Part shown: piece after piece, positions 50,622 through 58,276 of the stretch
Position numbering within the stretch: position 1 is the first letter of the stretch
How the letters are laid out: the number at the start of each line of letters is the position of its first letter
Assembly (NCBI GenBank): GCA_964433155.1
Contig: CAYSQE010000001.1
Coordinates: forward strand, 186,001-250,000
Source of the DNA: 2-01-FULL-40-13 sp964433155
Lineage (GTDB): Bacteria; Patescibacteriota; Microgenomatia; UBA1406; GWC2-37-13
Length of the DNA: 64,000 nucleotides
Direction: 5' to 3'
Made by a program: the position numbers and the translations under genes
The notes under the pieces: model-generated
The model's input: the letters and a program-made list of their open reading frames with translations, nothing else
Databases searched by the model: none
Told to the model about the DNA's origin: nothing

Positions 50622-51916
50622 TGATGACTTTTTTTATTTGTTCTCAGTGTGGTTATGGATCCGAATCATGGCTTGGTCGTTGCCCAAATTGTGGTGAGTT
50701 TAACACATTGAAAGAAGCGCCTTCTTATATAAAGGAATTTGAAGGAACGGCAAAAAAAGAAGAGATAAAAAAACTAACGACTACACCTTTCAAAAAAATT
50801 CAATCTCTGAAAAAAGAAAGATTAAAGTCCGAGATCTTTGAATTTGATAGAGTACTTGGAGGAGGATTTATCCCTGGCGAGGTTGTTCTTCTTACAGGTG
50901 AACCAGGTGTCGGAAAATCAACTCTTCTTCTTCAATCACTGTCTAAACTAAACACGCTTTATATATCAGGAGAAGAGTCGGCAGAGCAGATTAAAGAACG
51001 CGCAGAAAGGTTAAAAATAAATCTTGAAGGCTTCCTTTTTTCGGATAATCTCCAAATTGAGGGCATTGTTGAAGGTCTAGAAAGTATAGAAAACAAAATA
51101 GATATTATCGTTATTGATTCTATTCAAACAGTTTACTCTAAAAACATCGATGGTCCCCCCGGAAGCATTACTCAATTGAAAGAAGGAGCTATGAAATTCA
51201 TTAATGCTGCAAAAAAACTTAAGCTTGCTGTCATTATTGTGGGGCACATTACAAAAGGTGGCGAGATTGCAGGACCCAAAAGTCTGGAGCATCTAGTTGA
51301 TTGTGTTTTAAGTTTTGAAGGAGAAAAGATTTCAAACTTCAGAATTCTTCGCGCAAGTAAAAATAGGTTCGGTCCAACAGATGAAATTGGCATCTTTGAA
51401 ATGAAACATCAAGGTTTGGCTCAGATCATCAATCCGCTAGTATTTCTTGAAAATAAAGATTTGCAGGAGGTGGGCAAGGCTATCGTGAGTGTAGCCGAAG
51501 GCAAACGACCACTTTTTTTTGAAATTCAGACATTGGTCGTCCCAACAGTTCTGGCAATCCCAAGAAGGGTTGTAAAAGGACTTGATTATAATAAGGTTTT
51601 ACTTCTGTTGGCTGTTATTAGAAAATACTTAAATCATCCCTTAGATAGATTTGATATATATGTAAATGTTGTCGGTGGGGTCGATATCAAATCAACTGGG
51701 GGAGATCTTGGACTTACTGCATCTATAATTTCCTCTTTAAAAAATCTGCCGCTGCCTGATAAGTCTCTCTTTATTGGGGAAGTTGGACTCCTTGGAGAAG
51801 TTAGAAAAATCTACTTTCAGGAAAAAATCCTACATGAGGCAAAAAGATTAGGATTCAAAACAATCTATTCCTCATCAAATGTACCCAATATTAAAATTTT
51901 TAAAACTCTTTTCTAA
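50621..51916 (+). CDS. radA: DNA repair protein RadA/Sms
   Basis: RecA-like ATPase that aids branch migration. N-terminal zinc finger CSQC/CPNC (Cys7, 10, 21, 24), Walker A GEPGVGKS (93-100), IDIIVIDSIQTVYS (Walker B), the RadA motif KNRFG, and a Lon-protease-like domain (NVVGGVDIKSTGGDLGLTASI) without catalytic Ser. 431 aa. Convergent with the RodZ-like gene (4-bp overlap). Confidence 0.95.
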   Translation: MMTFFICSQCGYGSESWLGRCPNCGEFNTLKEAPSYIKEFEGTAKKEEIKKLTTTPFKKIQSLKKERLKSEIFEFDRVLGGGFIPGEVVLLTGEPGVGKSTLLLQSLSKLNTLYISGEESAEQIKERAERLKINLEGFLFSDNLQIEGIVEGLESIENKIDIIVIDSIQTVYSKNIDGPPGSITQLKEGAMKFINAAKKLKLAVIIVGHITKGGEIAGPKSLEHLVDCVLSFEGEKISNFRILRASKNRFGPTDEIGIFEMKHQGLAQIINPLVFLENKDLQEVGKAIVSVAEGKRPLFFEIQTLVVPTVLAIPRRVVKGLDYNKVLLLLAVIRKYLNHPLDRFDIYVNVVGGVDIKSTGGDLGLTASIISSLKNLPLPDKSLFIGEVGLLGEVRKIYFQEKILHEAKRLGFKTIYSSSNVPNIKIFKTLF

Positions 51917-52536
51917 TCAGTTCTAATATACGTTGTTTTGAAGGTAGATTTTTTCCCATTTGCCCCCACAACTTCTATGAGTAATTCATTTTTTCCTTTC
52001 TGTAAGGGAAAATCGAACTGAAAGACGCCTTCTTTATTTTGAAAAACCCTTTCACCAAATATCGTCACAGCTGCGTCTTTTTCAGTTTTACCAATTATTT
52101 TAACCTTTGTATCCTTTTTAAACGTATTCGTTTTTGGAGAAATAATATCTATCCTCGGAGGAGAAAAGTATATTTTCAGTTGAAATCCAAAATAACTAAA
52201 AAAAAGAAGGGTAATCAATATTAATCCCGTAATTACAACTTTTCTTGTCTCTGGCGTAAGATAATGACTTGCGACTTTTGACTTAAACTTTATAGTTTCT
52301 TTCTTTTCATAATCTCTTCTAAAAAAAGCTAGTGTCTTTCGTGGGTCTAAACCTAAAAATTGAGAATAATTTTTAATGATTCCATTTATATATATTTTTG
52401 AAGTAAAAATATTCCAGTCGTTTTCTTCAATCGCCCTTAAGAACTTCTCCCTTATTCTTATTTGTTTTTCAACTTCTGAGAGCTTTATTCCTAATTTTTC
52501 TCTGTTTTTTTTAAGAATTTCACCAACTGAAAGCAT
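51913..52536 (-). CDS. RodZ-like membrane protein with N-terminal helix-turn-helix
   Basis: An HTH_25/Xre-type domain (VGEILKKNREKLGIKLSEVEKQIRIREKFLRAIEENDW) is followed by a linker, one transmembrane helix (about 98-118) and an outside Ig-like beta domain (RIDIISPKTNTFKKDTKVKIIGKT). This is RodZ architecture, which links MreB to the cell wall in rods, but no mreB is in the window. 207 aa. Separate promoter inside the 3' end of efp. Confidence 0.8.
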   Translation of the reverse strand: MLSVGEILKKNREKLGIKLSEVEKQIRIREKFLRAIEENDWNIFTSKIYINGIIKNYSQFLGLDPRKTLAFFRRDYEKKETIKFKSKVASHYLTPETRKVVITGLILITLLFFSYFGFQLKIYFSPPRIDIISPKTNTFKKDTKVKIIGKTEKDAAVTIFGERVFQNKEGVFQFDFPLQKGKNELLIEVVGANGKKSTFKTTYIRTD

Positions 52537-52537
52537 A

Positions 52538-53104
52538 TTATGATTTTACTCTCTCTACATATTGACCTGTTTCTGGATTAATTGAAACAATATCTCCCAC
52601 TCTTACAAATAATGGTACCTGGATGATGATGCCCGTTTCAAGTTTTGCTGGTTTTTTTGCTCCAGTTACGGTATCTCCTTTTATTGCGCCTTCTGTTTCC
52701 GCCACTTTAAGTTTAACGTTCATTGGAGACCTTACGCTTAGCGGTTTTTCGTTATACATATATACGAAATATTTATTGCCTTCTTTTAAAAAATTAGAAA
52801 TTCCCCAAACAGCAGAAATAGGAACTTCATATTGTTGATAGCTCCTTTCATCCATAAAATGAAGATTTAGATTGTCTTTATAAAGATACTGCATTTCTCT
52901 ACTCTCCACTTCGAGAGTCTCAACCGTTTCTTGAGACTTAAAAGTATAATCGATTGTCTTCCCAGAAATTACATTTTTGATTTTAGTTTTCATCAAAGCA
53001 GAACCTTTTCCAGGAGAATAAAATTCAGACTTCTGTACCTGCCAAATTTCATTCTGATAATAAATGAAGTCTCCTTTTTTCAGATTACCTGCATTTGTAT
53101 TCAT
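52538..53104 (-). CDS. efp: Elongation factor P
   Basis: Rescues ribosomes stalled on polyproline. Three OB/KOW domains; the tip loop SPGKGSALMKTKIKN has Lys33, the site modified by EpmA in other bacteria. GDTVTGAKKPAKLETG and VPLFVRVGDIVSINPETGQYVERV end the protein. 188 aa. It overlaps epmA by 4 bp. Confidence 0.95.
   Translation of the reverse strand: MNTNAGNLKKGDFIYYQNEIWQVQKSEFYSPGKGSALMKTKIKNVISGKTIDYTFKSQETVETLEVESREMQYLYKDNLNLHFMDERSYQQYEVPISAVWGISNFLKEGNKYFVYMYNEKPLSVRSPMNVKLKVAETEGAIKGDTVTGAKKPAKLETGIIIQVPLFVRVGDIVSINPETGQYVERVKS
52543..52548 (-). promoter_or_regulatory. -10 TAAAAT of the RodZ-like gene
   Basis: On the minus strand TAAAAT ends 6 bases before the ATG at 52536, within the final codons of efp. 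No -35 evident. Confidence 0.45.
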
Positions 53105-54120
53105 ACAATATTGATCAACTTTAATTGATTAATCGATTGAACATTTGCAAATATCATTGCCAGTCTTTCAAAACCAATCGCTATTCCGGCACACGGTTTA
53201 AGCCCATATTGTAATGCTTTAATAAATCCTTTGTCAATCGGATGGACAACTTTCTCTTTTTTCTTTCGTCTGATATCTTCCATCTTAAATCTTTTATCTT
53301 GCTCCCTCCAGTCAGTTAATTCTGTATAGCAATCACCTAACTCAACCCCAGCTATGTAAAATTCAAAACGTTGAGCTGTTTTTCTACCCGAATTCAATTT
53401 CGCCAAAGCCGCAAACTCTTTAGGATAATCGTAGATCAATGTTGGATATCCATTCATGCCTAAATGGGGTTCAACTTCCTGCGTATAAATTTGTGACCAA
53501 ACATCTTCGTAAGTAAAATATTTAACCTTATAACCTTTTTGCCTAGCTTTGATAAAAAATATTTTATGATTAAATAATTCCTTAGAATTAACTCCTGCAT
53601 ACTTTTTAAACGCTTCTTCAACTGTTAATTTTTCCCATTTTTCTAATGAAATTTTGTTAGTTTGATAAATAACTTGGTTTTTCTTTTTAAACTCGCTAAA
53701 CTCGTTAACTCGTGAATTGATGAACTGAAGTAATTTTAGTAGCTCATCTGCAATATCCATATAGTTTGAATCAGTTTTATAATATTCCAGCATGGTAAAT
53801 TCGGGAGAATGAAAAACAGAATTTGGTTCACTATTTCTAAACGACTTGCCAAGATAATAGCAATCACCTATCCCGGCAACCAATAGTCGTTTCATAAAAA
53901 GTTCAGGTGAAGGTGTAAGGTAGAGCTTTTCTTTTTTAACTAGATATCTAAACTCTGTCTCAAAAATTTCCAGATATGACTCGGGGATCAACGCAGGCGA
54001 TAAAACAGGTAACTCTAGTTTTAGATAGCCTTTTTTTTGCAAAAATTCATGAACAGCCTGTTCTACTTTGAGATATATTTTGTATTTTTTTAGATTGTTT
54101 ACTTTGGTTTTAATTTCCAT
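53101..54120 (-). CDS. epmA: EF-P lysyl transferase EpmA (GenX/PoxA), LysRS paralogue
   Basis: Class II lysyl-tRNA-synthetase core without the anticodon-binding domain: starts directly at VEQAVHEFLQKKGYLKLELPVLSP, motif 2 region GKSFRNSEPNSVFHSPEFTMLEYY, AGVELGDCYTEL and motif 3 GIAIGFERLAMIFAN. 339 aa, the EpmA size; LysRS would be near 500. The 4-bp overlap with efp is strong context for EF-P lysylation. The partner EpmB (lysine 2,3-aminomutase) is not in the window, so alpha-lysine might be used. A tRNA synthetase role is less likely. Confidence 0.87.
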   Translation of the reverse strand: MEIKTKVNNLKKYKIYLKVEQAVHEFLQKKGYLKLELPVLSPALIPESYLEIFETEFRYLVKKEKLYLTPSPELFMKRLLVAGIGDCYYLGKSFRNSEPNSVFHSPEFTMLEYYKTDSNYMDIADELLKLLQFINSRVNEFSEFKKKNQVIYQTNKISLEKWEKLTVEEAFKKYAGVNSKELFNHKIFFIKARQKGYKVKYFTYEDVWSQIYTQEVEPHLGMNGYPTLIYDYPKEFAALAKLNSGRKTAQRFEFYIAGVELGDCYTELTDWREQDKRFKMEDIRRKKKEKVVHPIDKGFIKALQYGLKPCAGIAIGFERLAMIFANVQSINQLKLINIV

Positions 54121-54134
54121 TTTTATTTAATTAC

Positions 54135-54150
54135 AATGTATCGATACATT
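54135..54150. repeat. 16-bp palindrome AATGTATCGATACATT upstream of epmA-efp
   Basis: Perfect palindrome 15 bases before the epmA ATG. Its 14-bp core ATGTATCGATACAT occurs once more, at 39529-39542 inside the aminopeptidase gene. Could be an operator. Confidence 0.55.
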
Positions 54151-54159
54151 TCAATAAAA

Positions 54160-54183
54160 CTACAATTATGTAAATAATTGTAG
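54160..54183. other. Stem-loop CTACAATTA...TAATTGTAG
   Basis: A perfect 9-bp stem with a 6-base loop in the 164-bp gap between epmA and the gene at 54285. No T tract, so the role is unclear; the rest of this gap shows nothing recognisable except the palindrome and the GAA promoter. Confidence 0.45.
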
Positions 54184-54248
54184 CGAACTTTATCTGTTTA
54201 CAAATTCTGTAAGGAATAACACACCTATTCTCTCATTCCCAGCTCCTC

Positions 54249-54277
54249 TTGACAAGAAGAAGAAGAAGAAGTAAAAT
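54249..54277 (+). promoter_or_regulatory. Promoter with a (GAA)n spacer, leaderless start at 54285
   Basis: Consensus TTGACA (54249-54254), a 17-base spacer made only of AGA/GAA triplets, TAAAAT (54272-54277), then 7 bases to ATG. A close copy with two fewer triplets lies at 55258. Confidence 0.7.
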
Positions 54278-54284
54278 AGTGTGC

Positions 54285-54521
54285 ATGGAAATTCAGCCTC
54301 TTGATGGCGAAAAATTGGGGGATATACACAGAAGAGCGGCTAAGTTAGCTTTGCTTTTAGATGAAGGTATTAAATACCCAAATGATGTTACTAATCAAGC
54401 TGACCGAGTTTTTCCAGATGAAGTTTATATAATTCCAATTTGGCAGATATTAGTTTTGAAGGCTTCTCACCATCTACCAACATTTATCAAAGCGGAAATT
54501 CAATCCCGATTGAGTAAGTAA
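54285..54521 (+). CDS. Small hypothetical protein
   Basis: 78 aa, not recognised. It is mostly alpha-helical in pattern, with LGDIHRRAAKLALLLDEGIKYP and a C-terminal HHLPTFIKAEIQSRLSK; no cysteines in pairs, signal peptide or transmembrane segment. The consensus promoter directly before the ATG supports expression. It lies in the accessory patch with retropepsin and a broken zinc-ribbon gene; a small regulator or antitoxin is possible but unsupported. Confidence 0.6.
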   Translation: MEIQPLDGEKLGDIHRRAAKLALLLDEGIKYPNDVTNQADRVFPDEVYIIPIWQILVLKASHHLPTFIKAEIQSRLSK

Positions 54522-54523
54522 AT

Positions 54524-54597
54524 TTAACCCACTTCCCTCTCTAGCTCCTCTAATAACTTTTTCCCTCTTGAAGAAACTCCCTCGATAATTTTGATAT
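54524..54597 (-). pseudogene. Relic of a dnaJ 3' end
   Basis: Directly after the retropepsin stop, another frame reads NIKIIEGVSSRGKKLLEELE then a short end and stop. The intact DnaJ at 55494 ends VKIPDRITSKGKKLLEELQ before its last residues. The match (SxGKKLLEEL) is at protein and DNA level over about 24 codons, so this looks like the tail left by a duplicated or displaced dnaJ copy. Confidence 0.6.
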
Positions 54598-55005
54598 TTA
54601 GTTCGCCAAGAGAGTAGAAAGATTTGCGAGAGTCAACTTTAATCGTTCCAAACATTCCAGGCGTCCTAAAAGTGCTGGAACATCGTCTCTGTTTAAAAAA
54701 CCAACAGGAATCTCTCTTTCCCAACTATATAGTTTCATTGACAGTGTTTTATATTGATATACAATTTCTTCACCACCTACTCCCAGAGTTTTTTGCTTAA
54801 AACACTCTGCGTCTAAATTTATGCCTAATAGTGTTGAATAGCGTTTTGGAAGAAGTGTGTAATCAGCTCCAGTGTCGATAACCATTTCAATAGGCAACCA
54901 TCTGTCTAACAATTTTGAGAAAAACGAAACGACAACATAAGGTCTATAAATCTTTCCCAGCCTTGTCCTTCCGATAAAAGAAAAAGGGGATTTAGCTAAT
55001 TTCAT
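54598..55005 (-). CDS. Retropepsin-like aspartic protease (clan AA)
   Basis: A 135-aa single-domain protein with the active-site motif VIDTGADYTLLP (Asp44-Thr-Gly), a flap region (LGVGGEEIVYQYKTL) and a second hydrophobic-Gly segment VPALLGRLECLERL, as in retropepsins that work as dimers. No signal peptide, so probably cytoplasmic. It overlaps the upstream DUF5678-like gene by 4 bp. Such pairs have the look of small mobile modules; substrate unknown. Confidence 0.8.
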   Translation of the reverse strand: MKLAKSPFSFIGRTRLGKIYRPYVVVSFFSKLLDRWLPIEMVIDTGADYTLLPKRYSTLLGINLDAECFKQKTLGVGGEEIVYQYKTLSMKLYSWEREIPVGFLNRDDVPALLGRLECLERLKLTLANLSTLLAN

Positions 55006-55229
55006 AGAATAAGAATGTAAGAAATGTCATGGCGTGGAATAAAAACAACGGTAGGAGTTCTGCCGTATTTTTTTTCTAATTTTTCTATATCTCTCTTCGC
55101 TTGTTTTCCTTTTCTTAAAGGAATGACTGAATCTTCTATAACTAATACATGTTTACCGGCATATTTTTTAGATAAAGGATGTCTTCCAGAAAGTAATACC
55201 TTTAAAAATCTTTCAGTTGTTTTTGCCAT
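55002..55229 (-). CDS. DUF5678-like small protein paired with the retropepsin
   Basis: 75 aa. The core YAGKHVLVIEDSVIPLRKGKQAKRDIEKLEKKYGRTPTVVFIP resembles DUF5678 (a short beta-hairpin/helix domain), which I recall next to clan AA proteases in other prokaryotes. It may be a partner or inhibitor. It has a good leaderless-type promoter and is coupled to the protease by a 4-bp overlap. Confidence 0.6.
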   Translation of the reverse strand: MAKTTERFLKVLLSGRHPLSKKYAGKHVLVIEDSVIPLRKGKQAKRDIEKLEKKYGRTPTVVFIPRHDISYILIL

Positions 55230-55235
55230 AGAAAA

Positions 55236-55264
55236 ATTTTAACAAACTCCCAACCTCTTGACAA
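55236..55264 (-). promoter_or_regulatory. Promoter of the DUF5678-retropepsin pair
   Basis: On the minus strand TTGTCA (55264-55259), 17 bases, TAAAAT (55241-55236), then 6 bases to the ATG at 55229. Its -35 is the reverse face of the TTGACA used by the opposite promoter. Confidence 0.62.
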
Positions 55265-55280
55265 GAAGAAGAAGTATAGT
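55258..55280 (+). promoter_or_regulatory. GAA-spacer promoter copy with a short spacer
   Basis: TTGACA (55258-55263), only 11 bases of AGA/GAA triplets, TATAGT (55275-55280), then 11 bases to ATG at 55292. The spacer is 6 bases shorter than in the copy at 54249, so it is probably weak or off. Confidence 0.5.
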
Positions 55281-55291
55281 GCTTCACTATT

Positions 55292-55497
55292 ATGTCAATA
55301 AAAATATCTTGCACTAGATGTAATAAAGAAGTGGTTAGCCGCGGACCTGAAATGAACGAATCTGTGACTTCTGCAATATTATTAGCATATCTTGCTATAG
55401 CCCAGCTGACTTTACCTACACAGCTGAAATGAGTAAACTTGAATTTACTATTGGTTTAAGAGGAATTAGTCTGCAAGGATGGGTAATTTCTCGTTAA
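55292..55497 (+). pseudogene. Frameshifted small zinc-ribbon gene
   Basis: The ATG at 55292 reads MSIKISCTRCNKEVVSRGPE with a CxxC, then runs out at a TGA near 55433. From about 55350 another frame reads CDFCNIISISCYSPADFTYT and on to EFTIGLRGISLQGWVISR, stopping at 55497. Joined by one single-base shift near 55340-55360 the two give a protein of about 68 aa with CxxC...CxxC. So it is either a broken gene or a sequencing error. Its end overlaps convergent dnaJ by 4 bp. Confidence 0.6.
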
Positions 55498-56357
55498 AGT
55501 TCTCTTTGTAGCTCTTCCAATAATTTTTTTCCTTTAGAAGTGATTCTGTCGGGAATTTTTACTCTATAAACCACGTACTGATCTCCACGTCGTGAAGAAT
55601 TAGGATAGGGAATACCTTGCCCACGAAGTCTGATTGCTGTATTTGGTTGAGTTCCAGGTCTTATTTTTAACTTTATCAGTCCATCGATTGTTGGAACTTC
55701 AATAACTCCTCCTAAGACAGCCCGTGGATAGCTTAGATCTTTTTCAAAATAAACATCTTGGCCTTCGCGTTTAAAATAAGGATGTGGGCGAACAGATACT
55801 TGAACATCAAAATCGGAAAAACGAATGCGAGTTCCATCATCCACACCGGCCGGAATTTTAATTTTTTTTCTGTCCCCTTTTATAACTGTCGTTTTTTCAA
55901 CCCCGTGAACCGCTTCATCAAATGTCAGTTCTAATTCAAAGACATCACGTCGCGCTTGTTTCCTCCCTCTTGAAAAAGGTGATTGAAATCCAAAAAACTG
56001 TTCAAAAATCTCAAATGGGTCGGAAAACCCTCCAAAATCAACTCCTTCAAATGGATTTCCACCGGAACTGGAATAGGTATACGTAAATGGTCCTTCTCTA
56101 TAGGTTTGACTCTGACCGCCTCCTCCACCAAACCCGCCACGTTCAAATGCTTCAGCTCCGTACTGATCATACATTTCTTTTTTTTTCGGGTCTGAAAGCA
56201 CCTCAAAGGCCTTATTTATTTCTTTGAATTTTCCAGTAGCTTCCGCTGATTTATTTCTATCTGGATGCCACTTGAGAGCTTGTTTACGATACGCAGCCTT
56301 TAGTTCAGATTCCGATGCACCCTTTTTAACTCCAAGAACCTCATAATAATCAACCAT
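55494..56357 (-). CDS. dnaJ: DnaJ-family co-chaperone, type II (CbpA-like)
   Basis: J domain with HPD at 31-33 (KWHPDRNKSAEATGKFKEINKAF), a Gly/Phe-rich region (about 70-110) and two C-terminal beta domains (VFELELTFDEAVHG, GGVIEVPTIDGLIKLKI). The zinc-finger CxxCxGxG repeats of type I DnaJ are absent, so 287 aa. Placed after dnaK in the hrcA operon, it should act as the main DnaK partner here. Confidence 0.92.
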   Translation of the reverse strand: MVDYYEVLGVKKGASESELKAAYRKQALKWHPDRNKSAEATGKFKEINKAFEVLSDPKKKEMYDQYGAEAFERGGFGGGGGQSQTYREGPFTYTYSSSGGNPFEGVDFGGFSDPFEIFEQFFGFQSPFSRGRKQARRDVFELELTFDEAVHGVEKTTVIKGDRKKIKIPAGVDDGTRIRFSDFDVQVSVRPHPYFKREGQDVYFEKDLSYPRAVLGGVIEVPTIDGLIKLKIRPGTQPNTAIRLRGQGIPYPNSSRRGDQYVVYRVKIPDRITSKGKKLLEELQREL

Positions 56358-56368
56358 AATAAATCAAT

Positions 56369-58264
56369 TTAACTAACTACTTCTCCTTCTTCCACATCTT
56401 TCTTCCCCTTTTTATCTTCTCCTGTTTTCTGATCTTTATCTCTTGATGGTGGAGTGGTTCCTTGTTGGCTTTGCTTACCATACATATTCTGACCAATCTT
56501 GGTCAACGCATCAGAAAGTTCTTTGGTTTTTTCTTCCAACTCTTCCTTAGTCCCGTTTTCTAAGCTGTCTTTTAGAACTTTTATCTTTTTTTCAACATCT
56601 TCCTTAACGTCTTTTGGCGCTTTATCTCCAGCGTCCTTCAGAGACTTTTCAGCTACATAGATTATGTTATCCGCTTTGTTTCTTACTTCTATTTTCTCCT
56701 TTTCTTCTCTGTCTTTTTCTGCATTTTTTTCAGCTTCTTCCTTCATTTTCTCAATCTCATCTTTTGATAGACCGGTTGACCCGGTAATTTTTATCGCTTG
56801 GGATTTACCTGTTGCTTTATCTTTGGCTGTAACAGTCAATATACCATTCGCATCAATATCAAAAGTTACCTCAATCTGGGGTACTCCTCGAGGCGCTGGG
56901 GGAATTCCATCAAGAATAAATCTCCCCAAAGATTTGTTATCTCTAGCCAGCGGTCTTTCTCCTTGCAATACATGTACCTCAACTTGAGTCTGATTATCTG
57001 CTGCAGTTGAAAACACTTCAGACTTGGAGGTTGGAACTGTGGTATTTCTTTGGATAAGAGCGGTCATAACTCCACCTAGTGTCTCAACTCCAAGTGTCAA
57101 CGGTGTGACATCAAGTAACACCACGTCTTTTGTTTCACCTGTTAATACGCCAGCCTGAATTGCTGCTCCTACTGCTACAACTTCGTCCGGATTCACCGAT
57201 CGATTAGGATCTTTGCCAAAAAATTTCTTTACTGTTTCAATGACTTTAGGCATGCGTGTCATTCCTCCAACCAATACCACCTCGTCGATCTTTGAAAGAT
57301 CAACCTTTGCATCTTTTAAACAGGCTTTTAAAGGTTCTAGCGTCTTCTCAATCAACTCTCCAACCAGTGACTCTAACTTAGCGCGTGTAAGTTTTAATAC
57401 AAGATGAAGCGGTTGACCTTCTCGAACCGTGATAAACGGAAGGTTTATCTCTGTCTCCATTGATGTAGAAAGCTCTATCTTAGCTTTTTCTGCGGCATCT
57501 CTCAACCTCTGTAAAGCTTGTGGGTCTTTCCTCAAATCAATAGCATTTTCCTTTTTAAACTCGTCGGCAATATAGTCTAGTATAACCTTATCAAAGTCAT
57601 CACCGCCCAAATGTGTATCACCATTAGTTGCTTTTACTTGAAATACTCCTTCACCTAACTCAAGAACAGTGATATCAAACGTACCTCCACCCAGATCGTA
57701 CACCGCGATCGTATGCGAATGTTTTTTATCAAGCCCGTAAGCCAGAGCAGCTGCTGTTGGTTCGTTTAAAATGCGGACAACCTCAAGCCCCGCAATCTCT
57801 CCAGCTTGTTTGGTGGCTTGTCTTTGAGAATCATCAAAATAAGCTGGGACCGTTATGACTGCTTTTTCTACTTTTTCACCCAGATACGTCTCGGCATCGG
57901 TTTTAATCTTTTGTAGAATCATTGCAGAGATTTCTTGTGGTGTAAAAGTCTTACCCTCAACTTCCACCACCGCTTTTCCTTCCTTTCCTTCCTTTATCGT
58001 GTAAGGCAACCATTTTTTGTCGTAGCCTACAGAGGCATCGTCGAAATGCCTACCCATCAATCGTTTGATAGAAAAGATAGTATTTTTCGGATTTATAACC
58101 ATCTGCCTTTTTGCAACGTCGCCAACGATTCTTTTAATTGGATCAACAACCGAAGGGATTACGTTTCTACCCTCTTGAGAATGTATGACTTTTGGTTTTC
58201 CACCTTCCATAACAGCCACGCATGAATTTGTTGTTCCAAGATCTATGCCTATAATTTTTGCCAT
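56369..58264 (-). CDS. dnaK: Chaperone DnaK (Hsp70)
   Basis: ATPase domain: IGIDLGTTNSCVAVMEGG, VPAYFDDSQRQATKQAGEIAGL, VYDLGGGTFDITVLE and VVLVGGMTRMPKV. Substrate domain: VTPLTLGVETLGG, then a lid rich in Lys/Glu. 631 aa. The C-terminal tail (Gly/Asp/Lys-rich, ending VEEGEVVS) differs from the usual EEVD-like end. Third gene of hrcA-grpE-dnaK-dnaJ. Confidence 0.98.
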   Translation of the reverse strand: MAKIIGIDLGTTNSCVAVMEGGKPKVIHSQEGRNVIPSVVDPIKRIVGDVAKRQMVINPKNTIFSIKRLMGRHFDDASVGYDKKWLPYTIKEGKEGKAVVEVEGKTFTPQEISAMILQKIKTDAETYLGEKVEKAVITVPAYFDDSQRQATKQAGEIAGLEVVRILNEPTAAALAYGLDKKHSHTIAVYDLGGGTFDITVLELGEGVFQVKATNGDTHLGGDDFDKVILDYIADEFKKENAIDLRKDPQALQRLRDAAEKAKIELSTSMETEINLPFITVREGQPLHLVLKLTRAKLESLVGELIEKTLEPLKACLKDAKVDLSKIDEVVLVGGMTRMPKVIETVKKFFGKDPNRSVNPDEVVAVGAAIQAGVLTGETKDVVLLDVTPLTLGVETLGGVMTALIQRNTTVPTSKSEVFSTAADNQTQVEVHVLQGERPLARDNKSLGRFILDGIPPAPRGVPQIEVTFDIDANGILTVTAKDKATGKSQAIKITGSTGLSKDEIEKMKEEAEKNAEKDREEKEKIEVRNKADNIIYVAEKSLKDAGDKAPKDVKEDVEKKIKVLKDSLENGTKEELEEKTKELSDALTKIGQNMYGKQSQQGTTPPSRDKDQKTGEDKKGKKDVEEGEVVS

Positions 58265-58276
58265 AGTATTTATTGA

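Noticed and set aside
53101..54120. Lysyl-tRNA synthetase
   Set aside because: No anticodon-binding domain, 339 aa, and coupled to efp; EpmA fits better.
54524..54724. A 66-codon open frame overlapping the end of the retropepsin gene
   Set aside because: Its first part is an out-of-frame reading of the protease gene; only the last 24 codons are meaningful, and these match the tail of DnaJ, so it is listed as a relic.
55292..55435. Intact 46-aa protein
   Set aside because: Its second half is unlike protein, while the adjacent frame carries a second CxxC and continues to a later stop, so a frameshift is more likely.
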